Assembly (NCBI RefSeq): GCF_030536815.1
Contig: NZ_JAUNPE010000010.1
Coordinates: forward strand, 1-39,861
Direction: 5' to 3'
Length of the DNA stretch: 39,861 bases
DNA from: Kocuria sp.
GTDB lineage: Bacteria; Actinomycetota; Actinomycetes; Actinomycetales; Micrococcaceae
Part shown: in pieces, positions 1 to 9,848 of the stretch
How positions within the stretch are numbered: the stretch's first letter is position 1
How the letters are laid out: each line of letters starts with the position of its first letter
The notes under the pieces: model-generated
Told to the model about the DNA's origin: nothing
Database searches by the model: none
Seen by the model: only the letters and a program-made list of their open reading frames with translations
Position numbers and translations under genes: made by a program

Positions 1-28
1 TCATGGTACGACGCAGCGCTCCGGCCAT
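1..28 (-). CDS. sepF: SepF cell-division protein, N-terminal fragment
   Basis: Only the first nine codons are inside the window, reading MAGALRRTM, with ATG at 26-28. A GAGGAGA ribosome binding site lies three to four bases upstream of the ATG. This N-terminus and its place after yggS fit SepF, the cytoplasmic protein that links FtsZ filaments to the membrane at the septum; in actinobacteria the order ftsZ, pgeF, yggS, sepF is usual. The rest of the gene is off the left edge, so identity rests on nine residues plus gene order. A weak 6-bp hairpin (50-55 with 67-72) lies in the gap before it and looks too small to terminate. Confidence 0.7.
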
Positions 29-92
29 AGTCTCTCCTCAATCACTGGACGGGTGCGTGCAACACTCACCCGCAAATTTATCTCTCTTTACG

Positions 93-920
93 CTACCGCA
101 CGGTGGGACGCGGCCCGAGGACATCCGACCCGATGCGCACGTGAGTGGCTCCGGCCGCCACAGCCGCCTCGAGGTCCCCACTCATGCCCGCCGAGATGGC
201 TCCGGCCCCGGGGTATTCCCCCTGGACATGCTGGGAAATGCTCCAGAGCCGCTCGAAGGCATCTCGCGGTTCACCATCCTGCGGGGCCACGGCCATCACA
301 CCGGCCAGTTCGAGCCCGTCGGTCCGGTCGATCAGCCGAGCCAGTTCGGCCACGTGTGAGGGGTGCGCTCCCCCGCGCTGCGTGCCTTCCTCGGCTGACG
401 GGTCCAGGTTGACCTGGATACAGCACTTGAGATCGGCCGTGGCACACGGGCCGGCGGTGACATCACCGGCTGCTACCGCCGCGCGATGATTGGCCACGGC
501 CTTGCCCAGGGCACCGACCAGCGACTCACGGTCCACGGAATGCACCCACGATGCGTAGCGCACCACGCGCTTTGCCTTGTTGGACTGCAACTGACCAATG
601 AAATGCCACACGGGTTCACTCGTGCCGGGCTCCCGCCCGGCCAGCGACTCGGCGACCTCCAGCGCCTTGGGCAGCGCTTCCTGGTCCTTGTTCTCGCCGA
701 CGGCGCGCACCCCCAGATCGCGTAGGCGCACCACGTCCTGGGCGGGGAAGAACTTGGTCACGACAATGAGCGACGGCAACTCACCGCCGTGGGCGCGGTC
801 CTCGGAACGCTGCTCGGATGCCGCAAGGATTCGTTGGCGCACGGAGGACAACCGTTGTGCCAGTTCCGCGGTGCGGGCCACGTTGTCATCACCCGGTTGC
901 TGATCGTCGGCGGTAGTCAC
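93..920 (-). CDS. YggS/PLPBP family pyridoxal-phosphate homeostasis protein
   Basis: A 275-residue protein of the YggS (PROSC/PLPBP) family, which binds pyridoxal 5'-phosphate without known enzyme activity and buffers PLP and amino-acid pools in the cytoplasm. The PLP lysine should be K56 in LIVVTKFF; further family marks are the WHFIGQLQSNKAK stretch, the SVDRESL stretch, and the C-terminal GMSGDLEAAVAAGATHVRIGS phosphate-binding region. The GTG at 920 was chosen over an upstream GTG at 962 because GGGAAAGGA sits at good spacing and the GTG overlaps the pgeF stop in a GTGA junction, so translation is probably coupled. At 275 aa it is longer than the usual 220-250, partly from an extended N-terminus and an inserted acidic/alanine stretch near residues 130-160. 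Confidence 0.9.
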   Translation of the reverse strand: MTTADDQQPGDDNVARTAELAQRLSSVRQRILAASEQRSEDRAHGGELPSLIVVTKFFPAQDVVRLRDLGVRAVGENKDQEALPKALEVAESLAGREPGTSEPVWHFIGQLQSNKAKRVVRYASWVHSVDRESLVGALGKAVANHRAAVAAGDVTAGPCATADLKCCIQVNLDPSAEEGTQRGGAHPSHVAELARLIDRTDGLELAGVMAVAPQDGEPRDAFERLWSISQHVQGEYPGAGAISAGMSGDLEAAVAAGATHVRIGSDVLGPRPTVR

Positions 921-1678
921 GGTGTGTCCTTTCCCGCGGGTTCGAATGCTGGTGGCACCCACACGATTCCCGCATGGCGAGAAGTGGTCTTATCGCGTCG
1001 ATAAGAGTACAGCTGGGTGTGCTCCAGCGTGCACCAGTCCGAGCGAGCGGAGCCGGGGTCAGCGACTCGCACCCGGAGTCCTTCGAGGACGCGGCGTGCG
1101 GTGCCCGGCAGGTCGAGTCCCGGACTGTGCCAGGAGGTCTCGGTGTCGATACCGGGTAGCATGCGCGCGGACTCCGCCCGCATGTCTTCCGGCACTTCGT
1201 AGCACGCACCACAGATGGCCGGGCCGATCCACCCGGTGAGCGTGGTAGCACCACGCTCACGCAGTGCTCCCACGGTGTTCTGCAGCACGCCGTCGAGCAG
1301 TCCGCGCCTGCCGGCGTGGGCGACCGCGAGGAGCGGTGTATCGGCTCCGGGGCGCTCGGCAACAAAGATCACCGGAAGACAGTCAGCGGTCAAGACGACA
1401 AGGGGCGTCCCGTCCTCACTGATCGCGGCGTCCGCCACGGGCGCCTCGAGCGGAGTCGACCTGGACGCGCCGCCGTTGGATGCGAAGGTCACCACGTCGG
1501 TTCCGTGGACCTGATGCATGTACCGCAGGGAGCCGGCCGCCAGACCTAGCCCGACCTCGAGTGCCCTCCTGTGTGCCGCCACCTGGGCGGGGTCCGCCCC
1601 GGTGTGCGCCGCCAGGTTACCCTCGGTCGCGTCCGTGAACGCCACGGCCGCGCCGGCGAATCGGTCGGTGAACCACAC
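917..1678 (-). CDS. pgeF: Multicopper-oxidase-fold (DUF152, YfiH/YlmD/PgeF) protein
   Basis: This 253-residue protein belongs to the YfiH/YlmD laccase-domain family. Members have been described as peptidoglycan-editing factors and as purine-nucleoside phosphorylases/adenosine deaminases; which activity applies here cannot be read from sequence. The metal-site residues are visible: QVHGTDV at 56-62 (H58), TADC at 97-100 (C100) and HAGRRG at 121-126 (H121). The start is a GTG (MWFTDRF) preceded by GAGGAGA about nine bases upstream; no ATG in frame gives a better fit. It lies between ftsZ and yggS, as is usual in actinobacteria and many firmicutes, and its stop overlaps the yggS start. A strong hairpin separates it from ftsZ, so its expression may be lower than ftsZ or come from a weak internal promoter. 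Confidence 0.9.
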   Translation of the reverse strand: MWFTDRFAGAAVAFTDATEGNLAAHTGADPAQVAAHRRALEVGLGLAAGSLRYMHQVHGTDVVTFASNGGASRSTPLEAPVADAAISEDGTPLVVLTADCLPVIFVAERPGADTPLLAVAHAGRRGLLDGVLQNTVGALRERGATTLTGWIGPAICGACYEVPEDMRAESARMLPGIDTETSWHSPGLDLPGTARRVLEGLRVRVADPGSARSDWCTLEHTQLYSYRRDKTTSRHAGIVWVPPAFEPAGKDTP

Positions 1679-1706
1679 GAGACATCATCTCCTCATTGCA
1701 AAACTG

Positions 1707-1739
1707 CGGGGTGGATACCGCCAAGCGGTACCCACCCCG
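1707..1739 (-). terminator. Hairpin downstream of ftsZ
   Basis: On the minus strand two 15-base arms (1725-1739 and 1707-1721) pair completely, with one G-U pair and a TTG loop, then run into CAGTTTTGC. It lies 48 bases after the ftsZ stop and before pgeF. The stem is very strong but the T tract is short, so termination is likely partial. Confidence 0.65.
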
Positions 1740-1786
1740 TGATTCAGTCTCTCGGGTGTCTACCCGGCCAGCAGAACCCGCTCAAC

Positions 1787-3034
1787 TCACTTCAGGAAAT
1801 CCGGGAAGTCCAGGGAATCCTTCCGGGACGAGTTGGCCGAGGAAGGGGTGGACTCGCCCTCGGCGGGCAGGTCCACGTCGAAACCGGCGTCGTCCGGGAT
1901 GTCGTCCTGCTGGGACTGCCGGGAACCGAAGGACTGCGAGTTGTTGTTGCCGTAGGAGGAGCCACCGCGCTGCGGGGAACGGCCCACGCCCGAGGGGCGT
2001 GAGGCGTCGCCGCCGAAAGCCGCACGGGTATTGGCCGCCTGGCGATCCGCAGGAGAAGAGTTGTTGGCATTGGTTTCCTGCGACACGGAGTCGAAACCGG
2101 CCGCAATGACGGTCACGCGTGCCTGGTCACCCAGGGCATCGTCGATCACGGCACCGAAAATGATGTTGGCCTCGGGGTGAGCCACTTCCTGCACCAGGCG
2201 CGCGGCCTCGTTGATCTCGAACAAACCGAGATCGGAACCACCCTGGATGGACAACAGCACACCGTGGGCGCCATCAATGGACGCTTCCAACAACGGCGAC
2301 GCGATGGCGAGCTCGGCGGCCTTGACCGCGCGGTCCTCGCCCTGTGCCGATCCGATACCCATGAGCGCGGAACCCGCACCCTGCATCACCGACTTCACGT
2401 CCGCGAAGTCAAGGTTGATCAGGCCCGGGGTGGTGATCAGATCGGTGATACCGGAGACACCGGACAGCAGGACCTGGTCTGCGGACTTGAAGGCGTCCAA
2501 CATGGACACGTTGCGATCGGAAATGGACAGCAGCCGATCATTGGGGATCACGATGAGCGTGTCCACTTCGTCGCGCAGGGTTTCAATACCGTTTTCGGCC
2601 TGGTTGGAGCGACGCCGGCCCTCGAACGTGAACGGACGGGTGACCACGCCAATGGTCAATGCACCCAGCGAACGGGCGATGCGCGCCACCACGGGTGCGC
2701 CACCGGTACCGGTGCCACCGCCCTCACCGGCGGTCACGAAGACCATGTCGGCGCCCTTGAGCACTTCCTGAATTTCCTCTTCGTGGTCCTCGGCTGCCTG
2801 GCGTCCGACATCGGGGTTGGCGCCTGCGCCGAGACCGCGGGTCAATTCGCGACCGACGTCGAGCTTGACGTCAGCGTCCGACATCAACAGCGCCTGGGCA
2901 TCGGTGTTGATGGCGATGAACTCAACGCCGCGCAGACCTTCTTCGATCATGCGGTTGACAGCGTTGACACCGCCGCCGCCGATGCCGACCACCTTGATGA
3001 CGGCCAAGTAGTTCTGGGGGGTTGAGGAGTCCAT
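1787..3034 (-). CDS. ftsZ: Cell division protein FtsZ
   Basis: Tubulin-like GTPase (415 aa) that polymerises at midcell to form the Z ring. The nucleotide-binding loop [13 protein letters not shown] lies at about 18-30, the tubulin signature GGGTGTGG at 105-112, and the T7 synergy-loop region NLDFADV near 205. Residues after about 315 form a polar, low-complexity linker that ends in the conserved tail DFPDFLK, the docking peptide for FtsW, SepF or FtsA-type partners. The ATG at 3034 ([10 protein letters not shown]) was preferred to a GTG two codons upstream because TTAGG lies at proper spacing and homologues start here. It is separated from ftsQ by about 255 bases, the largest gap in the cluster, and is followed by a strong hairpin, so it probably forms its own transcription unit in addition to read-through. 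Confidence 0.98.
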   Translation of the reverse strand: MDSSTPQNYLAVIKVVGIGGGGVNAVNRMIEEGLRGVEFIAINTDAQALLMSDADVKLDVGRELTRGLGAGANPDVGRQAAEDHEEEIQEVLKGADMVFVTAGEGGGTGTGGAPVVARIARSLGALTIGVVTRPFTFEGRRRSNQAENGIETLRDEVDTLIVIPNDRLLSISDRNVSMLDAFKSADQVLLSGVSGITDLITTPGLINLDFADVKSVMQGAGSALMGIGSAQGEDRAVKAAELAIASPLLEASIDGAHGVLLSIQGGSDLGLFEINEAARLVQEVAHPEANIIFGAVIDDALGDQARVTVIAAGFDSVSQETNANNSSPADRQAANTRAAFGGDASRPSGVGRSPQRGGSSYGNNNSQSFGSRQSQQDDIPDDAGFDVDLPAEGESTPSSANSSRKDSLDFPDFLK

Positions 3035-3289
3035 ATGCACCTAACTCGCGTGGGGCTTGCCGATATCCAACGTGCGAATCCAATAAGATCAAGAATTACT
3101 TGAAACTTGAGCGATTTACACACGCGGGGAAACATCGATTTTCATGTCGCCCTTAGAGTACCAATCACCCGGAGGTTCTCCCTATCACGATCGGTTGTGT
3201 TTCCTGATAAGTCGCCGTTTCCGCTGATCAGCGGGGCATCCGGTACATTCAATCTGAGCTTGACACTTAGATATGGGACCGAGACACGG
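3035..3289 (-). promoter_or_regulatory. ftsQ-ftsZ intergenic control region
   Basis: About 255 bases, clearly AT-richer than the flanking genes, with no open frame resembling a gene. It contains a perfect 14-bp palindrome, CCGCTGATCAGCGG, at 3221-3234. On the minus strand a possible promoter is TTGATC, 17 bases, TGGATA close to ftsZ, but several other weak pairs exist and none is convincing. In other actinobacteria ftsZ promoters occupy this gap, and FtsR, whose homologue is at 38059-38823, acts on the ftsZ promoter in Corynebacterium. Which element binds what is not decided by sequence. Confidence 0.5.
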
Positions 3290-4315
3290 TTACTTGATGG
3301 TCGGGTGCAGGGGAGCTGAAACGTCGTACTCGGTACCGTCCGCCGTGTCCTCATCGTTCACGAGAGCCGCGAGCACCTGTGCCTTCAACTCACTGTTCGA
3401 GGAATCCCCCCAGATCGCCTTCCGGCCGTCCGCAAAGATCAATTCGACCGCTGATTCCGACGGCGCAGCGGCCGTGTCGAGCTGGCTCAGGACGTTGGCG
3501 GGCAACGAGGCGAGGACATTGGAGATCGCGGAGAATTTGTCGGTGCTCAGCACGTCCCTGCCACCCTCGATCATGGGGACGTCGGGCCGGTCCTGCTGCC
3601 CGTAGGTGGACAACTGCTTGCCCTGAGAATCGACGAGGATCAGCTCCTGTCCCTCCTGTACCGTGGCCACCCCCACGCGTTCGTGCAGCTCCACCGTGAT
3701 GGTGTGGGGAGGTTTCAGGATCACATCCACGGACTTCACCTGGGGAACGTTGCCCACGGCCTCACGCACCTCGTCCTTGGAAATCCTGGTCAGTGGTACA
3801 CCCTCGAACCGCTGTAGGGCGTCCTCGACGTTCTGGGGGTCGGTCAGGCGCGCGCCCTCCACGTCGATGGCGCGGGTGGCGAACAACGGTGAGAAGAAGA
3901 CGAGACCCACGAACAGACCCGCCGCCAGTAATGCACCGAGCAGGGCGAGCCACCGGTTGCGGCGGAGCCGGCGGTGGGAACTGCGTGGAAAGGCCACCAC
4001 GGTGTCCGGATCATCGTCGGTGGGTTCCGCCTCGGTCACCGCTGACTGCGCCTTGGCCACCCTGCGGCGCTGGCGCCAGGACGAGAAACGGCTCCCCGGG
4101 ACCGGGGTTTCTTCCAGCTGCCCGGTGTCCACGCGGGACACTTTGGACTCGTCGTTGACGCGCACCCGCACCGGTTCGGGTTCGAAGGACTCGCCCGAAT
4201 CGTCGTGAGTCGGACGGTCGAATAGATTCTCCTCGCCCGCTCGCGAATCCGCATGTTCCGCAGAATCCGATTCCCGACCCAGACGCGGTTGGTGGGGTGG
4301 AGTGGGCCTGACCAT
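3290..4315 (-). CDS. ftsQ: Cell division protein FtsQ/DivIB
   Basis: Bitopic membrane protein (341 aa) of the divisome; with FtsB/FtsL-type partners it recruits and regulates the FtsW-FtsI synthase. It has a long acidic and arginine-rich cytoplasmic N-terminus (1-120), one membrane helix at about 121-142, then an extracytoplasmic POTRA domain from about 147 to 215 (ATRAIDVEGARL, EAVGNVPQVKSV, VELHERVGVAT) and the FtsQ domain. The ATG shares one base with the murC stop (TGATG), so translation is probably coupled to murC. The N-terminal cytoplasmic region is much longer than in E. coli FtsQ; extended N-termini are common in actinobacteria. Confidence 0.93.
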   Translation of the reverse strand: MVRPTPPHQPRLGRESDSAEHADSRAGEENLFDRPTHDDSGESFEPEPVRVRVNDESKVSRVDTGQLEETPVPGSRFSSWRQRRRVAKAQSAVTEAEPTDDDPDTVVAFPRSSHRRLRRNRWLALLGALLAAGLFVGLVFFSPLFATRAIDVEGARLTDPQNVEDALQRFEGVPLTRISKDEVREAVGNVPQVKSVDVILKPPHTITVELHERVGVATVQEGQELILVDSQGKQLSTYGQQDRPDVPMIEGGRDVLSTDKFSAISNVLASLPANVLSQLDTAAAPSESAVELIFADGRKAIWGDSSNSELKAQVLAALVNDEDTADGTEYDVSAPLHPTIK

Positions 4316-5724
4316 CAGTTGAGCGCCAATCCGTTCACGATCTGGGGACCCAGCGCCGTGACGTCACCGGCCCCGATCGTGAGGATCAGGTCACCCGCCC
4401 CCGCCGATTGCAGGACGGCACCAATGGCTTCTTCCGCCTCCGGCGTGGACGCCACACGACCGGATGCGGCGAGCTCCGCAATGCTGTGCCCGGTCACGCC
4501 CGGAATGGGTTCCTCGCGCGCCCCGAAGACGTCCAGGACGTACGCGCGGTCGGCGAGTTCCAACGCTGCGGCGAATTCGGCAGCGAACTCGCGGGTGCGT
4601 GAATACAGGTGTGGTTGGAAAATTGCGTGCACCTTATGCTCTCCGGCCACTTCACGGGCCGCCGTCAGCGCGGCCTGGACCTCGGTCGGGTGGTGGGCGT
4701 AGTCGTCGAAGACGCGGACCCCGCGGGCGGTGCCTTTCAGGTCGAAGCGGCGGGCCGAGCCGTGGAACCGGCCAAGACCCTCGATGAGTGCCTCCGGCTC
4801 CGCACCCGCGGCCACACCGGCCGTGAACGCTGCCGCGGCGTCGGCAATGTTGTGGGCTCCGGGTACCAGCAGGTCCAACTCGAGTGAACGAGCGTCTTCC
4901 CCGGCCAGGGCGAAAGTGAGGGTGCAGTGCGAGCCCACGCCCCGCGCCTCCACATCGGAGATGTGAACGTCCGCGGCGGGGTCCAGCCCGTAGCTCAACA
5001 CGGCCTCACCGGTCTGACGACGCCGCTCGGCCAGGTTGCGCGAGCCCTCGTCGTCCAGGCACACGACCAGGGTGCCGCCCGGGCGGATGGTCTCGGCAAA
5101 CCGGTCGAAGGACGCGAAGAATTCTGCGGCCGAACCGTAGTGATCCAGGTGATCCGGTTCCACGTTGGTGACCACGGCGATCTCGGGGAGGTAGGCGAGG
5201 AACGAGCCGTCGGACTCGTCCGCCTCGGCCACGAACCACTCGCCGTCGGCGAATCCCGCGTTGGCACCCAGGTCGGCCACGAACGCGCCAATGGCCCACG
5301 ACGGGTCGAGGCCCGCCGCGCGGAAGGCAACCGTGGCCATGGAACTCGTGGTGGTTTTCCCGTGCGTTCCGGCCACGGCCACGACACGTTGCCCGTGCAT
5401 CGCGGACGCCAGTGCCTCCGACCGGTGTACCACGCGCAGGTCCTGCTCACGCGCGGCCGCGAGTTCCGGGTTGGTGGGCTTTATGGCGGTGGAGACCACC
5501 ACGGTCCCGGCACCGGCCACGTTCTGGGCCCTCTGACCCACGAACACCGTGGCTCCGAGCTCTTCCAGTTCGCGCAGCCCCTGGGAGTCCTGCGCATCCG
5601 AACCGCTCACGGGTACCCCGCGGGCCAGCAACAACCGGGCCACGGCGGACATACCGGCCCCACCCATGCCAATGAAGTGGACACGCCCCAAAGCGTGGGG
5701 GTCGAGCTGGACCTGGGGGTTCAC
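4315..5724 (-). CDS. murC: UDP-N-acetylmuramate--L-alanine ligase MurC
   Basis: Cytoplasmic ATP-dependent ligase (469 aa) that adds L-alanine to UDP-MurNAc, the first amino acid of the stem peptide. The N-terminal Rossmann-like domain shows VHFIGMGGAGMSAVAR (15-30), the ATP P-loop is GTHGKTTT (119-126), the central domain has EADESDGSFL and NVEPDHLDHY, and FDDYAHHPTEV lies in the C-terminal domain. These are diagnostic of MurC among Mur ligases. Translation starts at GTG (MNPQVQLDP) after a CGGAGGAG site. It sits 44 bases after murG and overlaps ftsQ by one base. Confidence 0.97.
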   Translation of the reverse strand: MNPQVQLDPHALGRVHFIGMGGAGMSAVARLLLARGVPVSGSDAQDSQGLRELEELGATVFVGQRAQNVAGAGTVVVSTAIKPTNPELAAAREQDLRVVHRSEALASAMHGQRVVAVAGTHGKTTTSSMATVAFRAAGLDPSWAIGAFVADLGANAGFADGEWFVAEADESDGSFLAYLPEIAVVTNVEPDHLDHYGSAAEFFASFDRFAETIRPGGTLVVCLDDEGSRNLAERRRQTGEAVLSYGLDPAADVHISDVEARGVGSHCTLTFALAGEDARSLELDLLVPGAHNIADAAAAFTAGVAAGAEPEALIEGLGRFHGSARRFDLKGTARGVRVFDDYAHHPTEVQAALTAAREVAGEHKVHAIFQPHLYSRTREFAAEFAAALELADRAYVLDVFGAREEPIPGVTGHSIAELAASGRVASTPEAEEAIGAVLQSAGAGDLILTIGAGDVTALGPQIVNGLALN

Positions 5725-5768
5725 GGTGGTCTCCTCCGAACGGAAATAGTGAGTGATCGGTGACTAAC

Positions 5769-6893
5769 TTAACGCTGCGGTGCGTGGTCCAGCACCAGCT
5801 GCGCCATGGTCCGGGCCGCGTCGCGAATACCGTGGGCGGCCGATGCCCGAGCCATTTTTTCCAGACGGGGGGCGTCGGTGACCAGGGCGGCCACCGTAGT
5901 GCGGTAGTAGTGCGCGGTGAACTCGGAATCCTTCACGAGTTCTGCGCCCCCGGCGGCCACCAGCGACCGCGCATTGAGCGCTTGCTCCCCGTTGCCAATG
6001 GGCAACGGCACGAAGACCGCCGGCAGCCCAACGGCTGCGACTTCACACACGGTGGCGGCACCGGCGCGGGCCACGAGCAGGTCCGCTGCCGCGTAGACCT
6101 TTTCCATCCCGTCCACGTATTCCGTCTGCACATACCCCGGTGCCCGCAGCAATTCTCCGTCACCGGTGCGCACCTCTTTGGTCCGGCCGGTGACATGCAG
6201 CAACTGGTAGCCGCCGCCTGCGACTTCCCGTGCGATGTTCGCCACGGTGCGGTTCATGGATTGGGCACCCGAGGATCCCCCGGTCACCACCACGGTGGGC
6301 AGGTCCGGTTCGAGTCCCAGTTCTTCGCGTGCCCGGGCCCGCAGGGCACCTCGGTCGAGCTCGGCGATTTCTTGGCGCATGGGCATGCCCACGGCCACCG
6401 CCCCCTTGAGCGGAGTCTCGGGGAAGGCGGTGGCCACCACGGACGCGAACCGGGCACCCACGCGGTTGGCCAGGCCGGGACGGGCGTTCGCCTCGTGAAT
6501 GATCACGGGAATCCGACGCCGCGCGGCCGCCAGGTACACGGGTGTACACACGTAGCCACCCACGCCCACCACGACGTCCGCCCGTTGGGAGTCGAGAATG
6601 CGCCCGGCCTGCTGGACCGCGCGGTTCAATCGCCCGGGCAGGCGCATCAGATCTGCGGACGGGCGGCGCGGCAGGGGTACGCGGTCGATCAGTTCCAGGG
6701 GAACCCCCGCGGCCGGCACCAGGCGGGTTTCCATTCCCGACGCCGTACCCACCGCGCACACCGACGCCGCCGGAGCTGCCTCCCGAATTGCCCGGGCGAT
6801 GGCCAGGAGCGGGCTGATGTGTCCCGCTGTTCCCCCACCGGCGAGCACCACGTGCACGGCCCGGCGGTCGTTGTTCAGTGGATCACTGGTCAA
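5769..6893 (-). CDS. murG: UDP-GlcNAc transferase MurG (lipid II synthesis)
   Basis: Peripheral membrane GT28 glycosyltransferase (374 aa) that adds GlcNAc to lipid I to make lipid II on the cytoplasmic face. The donor and acceptor loops are visible: [12 protein letters not shown] near the N-terminus, [15 protein letters not shown] in the middle, and the [22 protein letters not shown] sugar-nucleotide region, here cited as its start [10 protein letters not shown] and end PAVFVP. The chosen start is a TTG at 6893, overlapping the end of ftsW by 11 bases; AAAGG lies six bases upstream. The next candidates, GTGs at the HVVLAGGG stretch, lack any ribosome binding site. The weak start inside ftsW suggests dosage is tied to ftsW translation. 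Confidence 0.96.
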   Translation of the reverse strand: MTSDPLNNDRRAVHVVLAGGGTAGHISPLLAIARAIREAAPAASVCAVGTASGMETRLVPAAGVPLELIDRVPLPRRPSADLMRLPGRLNRAVQQAGRILDSQRADVVVGVGGYVCTPVYLAAARRRIPVIIHEANARPGLANRVGARFASVVATAFPETPLKGAVAVGMPMRQEIAELDRGALRARAREELGLEPDLPTVVVTGGSSGAQSMNRTVANIAREVAGGGYQLLHVTGRTKEVRTGDGELLRAPGYVQTEYVDGMEKVYAAADLLVARAGAATVCEVAAVGLPAVFVPLPIGNGEQALNARSLVAAGGAELVKDSEFTAHYYRTTVAALVTDAPRLEKMARASAAHGIRDAARTMAQLVLDHAPQR

Positions 6894-8313
6894 GGTGTGC
6901 CTTTCCCTCCTGCGACGTCATGCGCCGCAACCATTCTGGTCCCCGACGTCGCGGCTGGTGGTCCTCGGCGGCTTCGTGTGCCTCCTGCCGGTCCAGGATC
7001 GTGGAATTGATGCCGACCTCAACCGAGCGGGGGACCCGGGCGAAGGACATCACCACGCCCACCGCCATCAGGCTGATCAGTAACGCCGAACCACCGTAGC
7101 TGATGAACGGCAACGGAATGCCGATGACGGGAAGGAGGCCCGTGACCATGCCGAGGTTCACGAACGCCTGACCCACGATCCACGTGGCCACACACGCGGT
7201 GGTGATCTTCACGAAGATGCTGCGGGTCCGCAGGATGATGCGCGCCATGGCGATCACGATGATCGCGAAGAACAGCAAAATGATGGCCGTTCCGAGCAGC
7301 CCCAGTTCCTCACCGATGATCGAGAAAATGTAGTCGTTGTGCGCCTCGGGGACGTAGTTGTACTTGAGTCGGGACTGCCCCAGGCCCACGCCCCACCAGC
7401 CACCGGTGGCCAGCGCGTTGAGGCCCTGTTGGGCTTGCCAACACGCATCCGTGGCACCGCATTCGCCGAACAGCCAGCCCGTGATTCGATCAACGCGGTG
7501 CGGGGCGGTAACGATCGCCCCCACACCGAGCACGGCACCGAGTACGGCCGCACCGGCAAAGATTTTCAGCGGGGCCCCCGCGAAGAACAACGCAGCGGCG
7601 TAAATCAACACGAACACGATCGCGGTACCCATGTCCCCGCCGGCGGCCACCAGGCCGGTGGGTACCAGGAATCCCAGGGCAGAGGGCCACAGGGCCTTTT
7701 TCCAGTCCCGGATCTCATCGCCCTGTTTGGCGAACTGCGCCGCAAGCCATACGCACAGGGCCAGCTTGGCTGCCTCGGAGGGCTGGACGGTCATGCCGCC
7801 CAGATTCAGCCAGTTGCGGTTACCGTTCACTTCCTGGCCGATGGGTGTGAACACCAAGAGCAATAAAAACACGCCGAATCCCCACAGGCCCCAGGAGAAC
7901 TTGCGGTAGATCCAGGCCGGGACGAAGGAGAGGCCAATCATTGCAATGAGGCCCGCTACGCCGAACATGGCCTGGCGCTGGAACAGGAAGTAGGCGGAGC
8001 TGTCCTCGGCAATAGCTTCAACGGCCGATGCGGAGAGCACCATCATCATGCCGATCGCGGTGAGCATGAGCACCGCCCCGGCCAACGCCCAGTAGGAATG
8101 GAACAGCGGCCCGTCGACCAGCTGGTGCCACAGGTGACGCAGTTTGGTGGTCAGGGGACGGTCTCCCCCGTTGCCGGCCCGCACCACACCCATGTCGTCC
8201 TCAGGCATGCCGGGCGGCGTCTGGGTTCCGTGTGCGGGAGTGACCACGGGGTGGTCGACCACGGCGGCGTTACGTGGGGTGGTGGAACCCCGGCCAGGAC
8301 GTTTCGCCATCAC
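6883..8313 (-). CDS. ftsW: Peptidoglycan polymerase FtsW (SEDS family)
   Basis: Multi-pass SEDS glycosyltransferase (476 aa) that polymerises lipid II at the septum together with FtsI. About ten hydrophobic helices start near residue 60. Family marks include [13 protein letters not shown] and the signature [20 protein letters not shown] followed by [17 protein letters not shown]. The cytoplasmic tails are long: roughly 60 residues in front, rich in Pro, Gly and Thr, and a basic C-terminal tail ending near [14 protein letters not shown]. Start is uncertain by one codon: GTG at 8313 makes a 4-base overlap with murD and has GAGGA nine bases upstream; ATG at 8310 makes a TGATG junction. Either way it is coupled to murD. 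Confidence 0.95.
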   Translation of the reverse strand: MMAKRPGRGSTTPRNAAVVDHPVVTPAHGTQTPPGMPEDDMGVVRAGNGGDRPLTTKLRHLWHQLVDGPLFHSYWALAGAVLMLTAIGMMMVLSASAVEAIAEDSSAYFLFQRQAMFGVAGLIAMIGLSFVPAWIYRKFSWGLWGFGVFLLLLVFTPIGQEVNGNRNWLNLGGMTVQPSEAAKLALCVWLAAQFAKQGDEIRDWKKALWPSALGFLVPTGLVAAGGDMGTAIVFVLIYAAALFFAGAPLKIFAGAAVLGAVLGVGAIVTAPHRVDRITGWLFGECGATDACWQAQQGLNALATGGWWGVGLGQSRLKYNYVPEAHNDYIFSIIGEELGLLGTAIILLFFAIIVIAMARIILRTRSIFVKITTACVATWIVGQAFVNLGMVTGLLPVIGIPLPFISYGGSALLISLMAVGVVMSFARVPRSVEVGINSTILDRQEAHEAAEDHQPRRRGPEWLRRMTSQEGKAHLDQ

Positions 8314-9848
8314 AGTCCCAGTTCCTCGCGCACGCTGTTCATGAAGGCGTCACCGCGGTCCGCGTAGTCCCGGAACTGATCCATGGATGCGGCGGCGGGA
8401 GCCATGAGCACGGTGACGTGCGGTGCCGCGAGCGTGCGTGCTTGCTGCACGGCCACGCGCATGGCAGCGTGCCCGTCCTCCGGGTCCACGGCGGAATCGA
8501 CAGCGCCGGGGCCCGATGTCGTCACCACCGTCACCGCGGGAGCATAGCGTTCCAGTGCGCTCAGTAAGGACTGGTTGTCGGTTCCGATCAGGATCACCGT
8601 GTGCAGGCGCGAGGCGTGGCGTTCGACAAGTTGGTCGTAACTGACGCCCTTGGACAGCCCACCGGCAATCCAGATGACCGAGTCGAAGGCCGAGAGGGAA
8701 GCCTGGGCAGCATGCGGATTGGTGGCCTTGGAATCATTGACCCAGCGAACGCCGTCGGACTCGGCAACCAGCTGGATGCGGTGGTCCCCGGGTTGGAATG
8801 CGAGCAGCCCGTCCCGGACCGCTTCCGGGGTGACCCCGGCGGCGCGGGCCAGTGCGGCCGCGGCCAGGGCGTTGGCCACCACGTGTCGCGTGGGAAGCGC
8901 GCCGGTATCGGCCACGTTGCCCAGTTCGGCGGCGGTATTGGCGCGGTCTTCCACGAAGGCCCGGTCCACCAGCAGGTCCTCCACGACTCCCACCATGGAC
9001 AGATCCGGGGAGCCTGTGGTGAAACCAATGGCGCGGCAGCCTTCTTGAACGTCCGCCTCCTCCACGAGTGCCACGGAGCCCTCTTGTTCCGCGTTGTACA
9101 CGCACGCCAGTTTGGTGTTCTCGTACACGCGGGACTTGTCGGCCACGTAGTTCTCGTACCCCTCGTGCCAGTCCACGTGATCCTGGGCCAGGTTGAGCAC
9201 CACGGACGCCAAGGGGGCCAGTGAGTGAGCCCAGTGCAGTTGAAAACTGGACAGTTCCACGGCCAGGACGTCGTACTCGACCGGATCACGTAATGCGTCC
9301 AGGATGGGGGTGCCCACATTGCCCACGGCAATGGCTTTGAGTCCCGCGGCCTGGAGTATGGAGGCGGTCATTCCCACGGTGGTGGTCTTGCCGTTGGTTC
9401 CCGTGATGCACACCCACTCGGCGGTCTTGCGGCCCGCGCGTTCACGCACGCGCCACGCCAGTTCCACGTCACCCCAGATCTGGACGCCTTCTTCCCGGGC
9501 AGCAGCCAACAAGGGATGCGTGGGTGGGAACCCGGGCGAGGTGACCACCAGGTCCGGGCGCTCACCGGCCACGTCGGGAACGTAGGTCATGGCGTCCTGG
9601 CCGAGGTTGATGTCCAGGGCGCCCACGATGCGCAGGGTGTCCGCGCGTTGTCTGTTACGCGCGGTGTCATTGCCGTCCAGGACGACCACGCGGGCACCGA
9701 GCTCAATGAGGGTGTCCGCGGCGGCAAAACCGGATACACCGATTCCGGCCACGACCACTCGCAGCCCGCGCCAGTCCGCATCCCAGCTGGTCAGCCCGGC
9801 CAATCGGGGGTTGCCCACCATTGGATTTTCATTGCCGGCGTGAATCAT
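8310..9848 (-). CDS. murD: UDP-MurNAc-L-alanine--D-glutamate ligase MurD
   Basis: Cytoplasmic Mur ligase (512 aa) adding D-glutamate to UDP-MurNAc-L-Ala. The N-terminal UDP-binding fold has VVVAGIGVSGFAAA (about 31-44), the ATP loop is GTNGKTTT (150-157), and NLAQDHVDWHEGYENY and VNDSKATNPHA mark the central and C-terminal domains. The ATG overlaps the mraY stop by four bases (ATGA), and its own stop overlaps the ftsW start. It is longer than E. coli MurD (about 440) because of a 25-30 residue N-terminal extension and loop insertions in the central domain; other actinobacterial MurD proteins are similarly long. Confidence 0.96.
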   Translation of the reverse strand: MIHAGNENPMVGNPRLAGLTSWDADWRGLRVVVAGIGVSGFAAADTLIELGARVVVLDGNDTARNRQRADTLRIVGALDINLGQDAMTYVPDVAGERPDLVVTSPGFPPTHPLLAAAREEGVQIWGDVELAWRVRERAGRKTAEWVCITGTNGKTTTVGMTASILQAAGLKAIAVGNVGTPILDALRDPVEYDVLAVELSSFQLHWAHSLAPLASVVLNLAQDHVDWHEGYENYVADKSRVYENTKLACVYNAEQEGSVALVEEADVQEGCRAIGFTTGSPDLSMVGVVEDLLVDRAFVEDRANTAAELGNVADTGALPTRHVVANALAAAALARAAGVTPEAVRDGLLAFQPGDHRIQLVAESDGVRWVNDSKATNPHAAQASLSAFDSVIWIAGGLSKGVSYDQLVERHASRLHTVILIGTDNQSLLSALERYAPAVTVVTTSGPGAVDSAVDPEDGHAAMRVAVQQARTLAAPHVTVLMAPAAASMDQFRDYADRGDAFMNSVREELGL

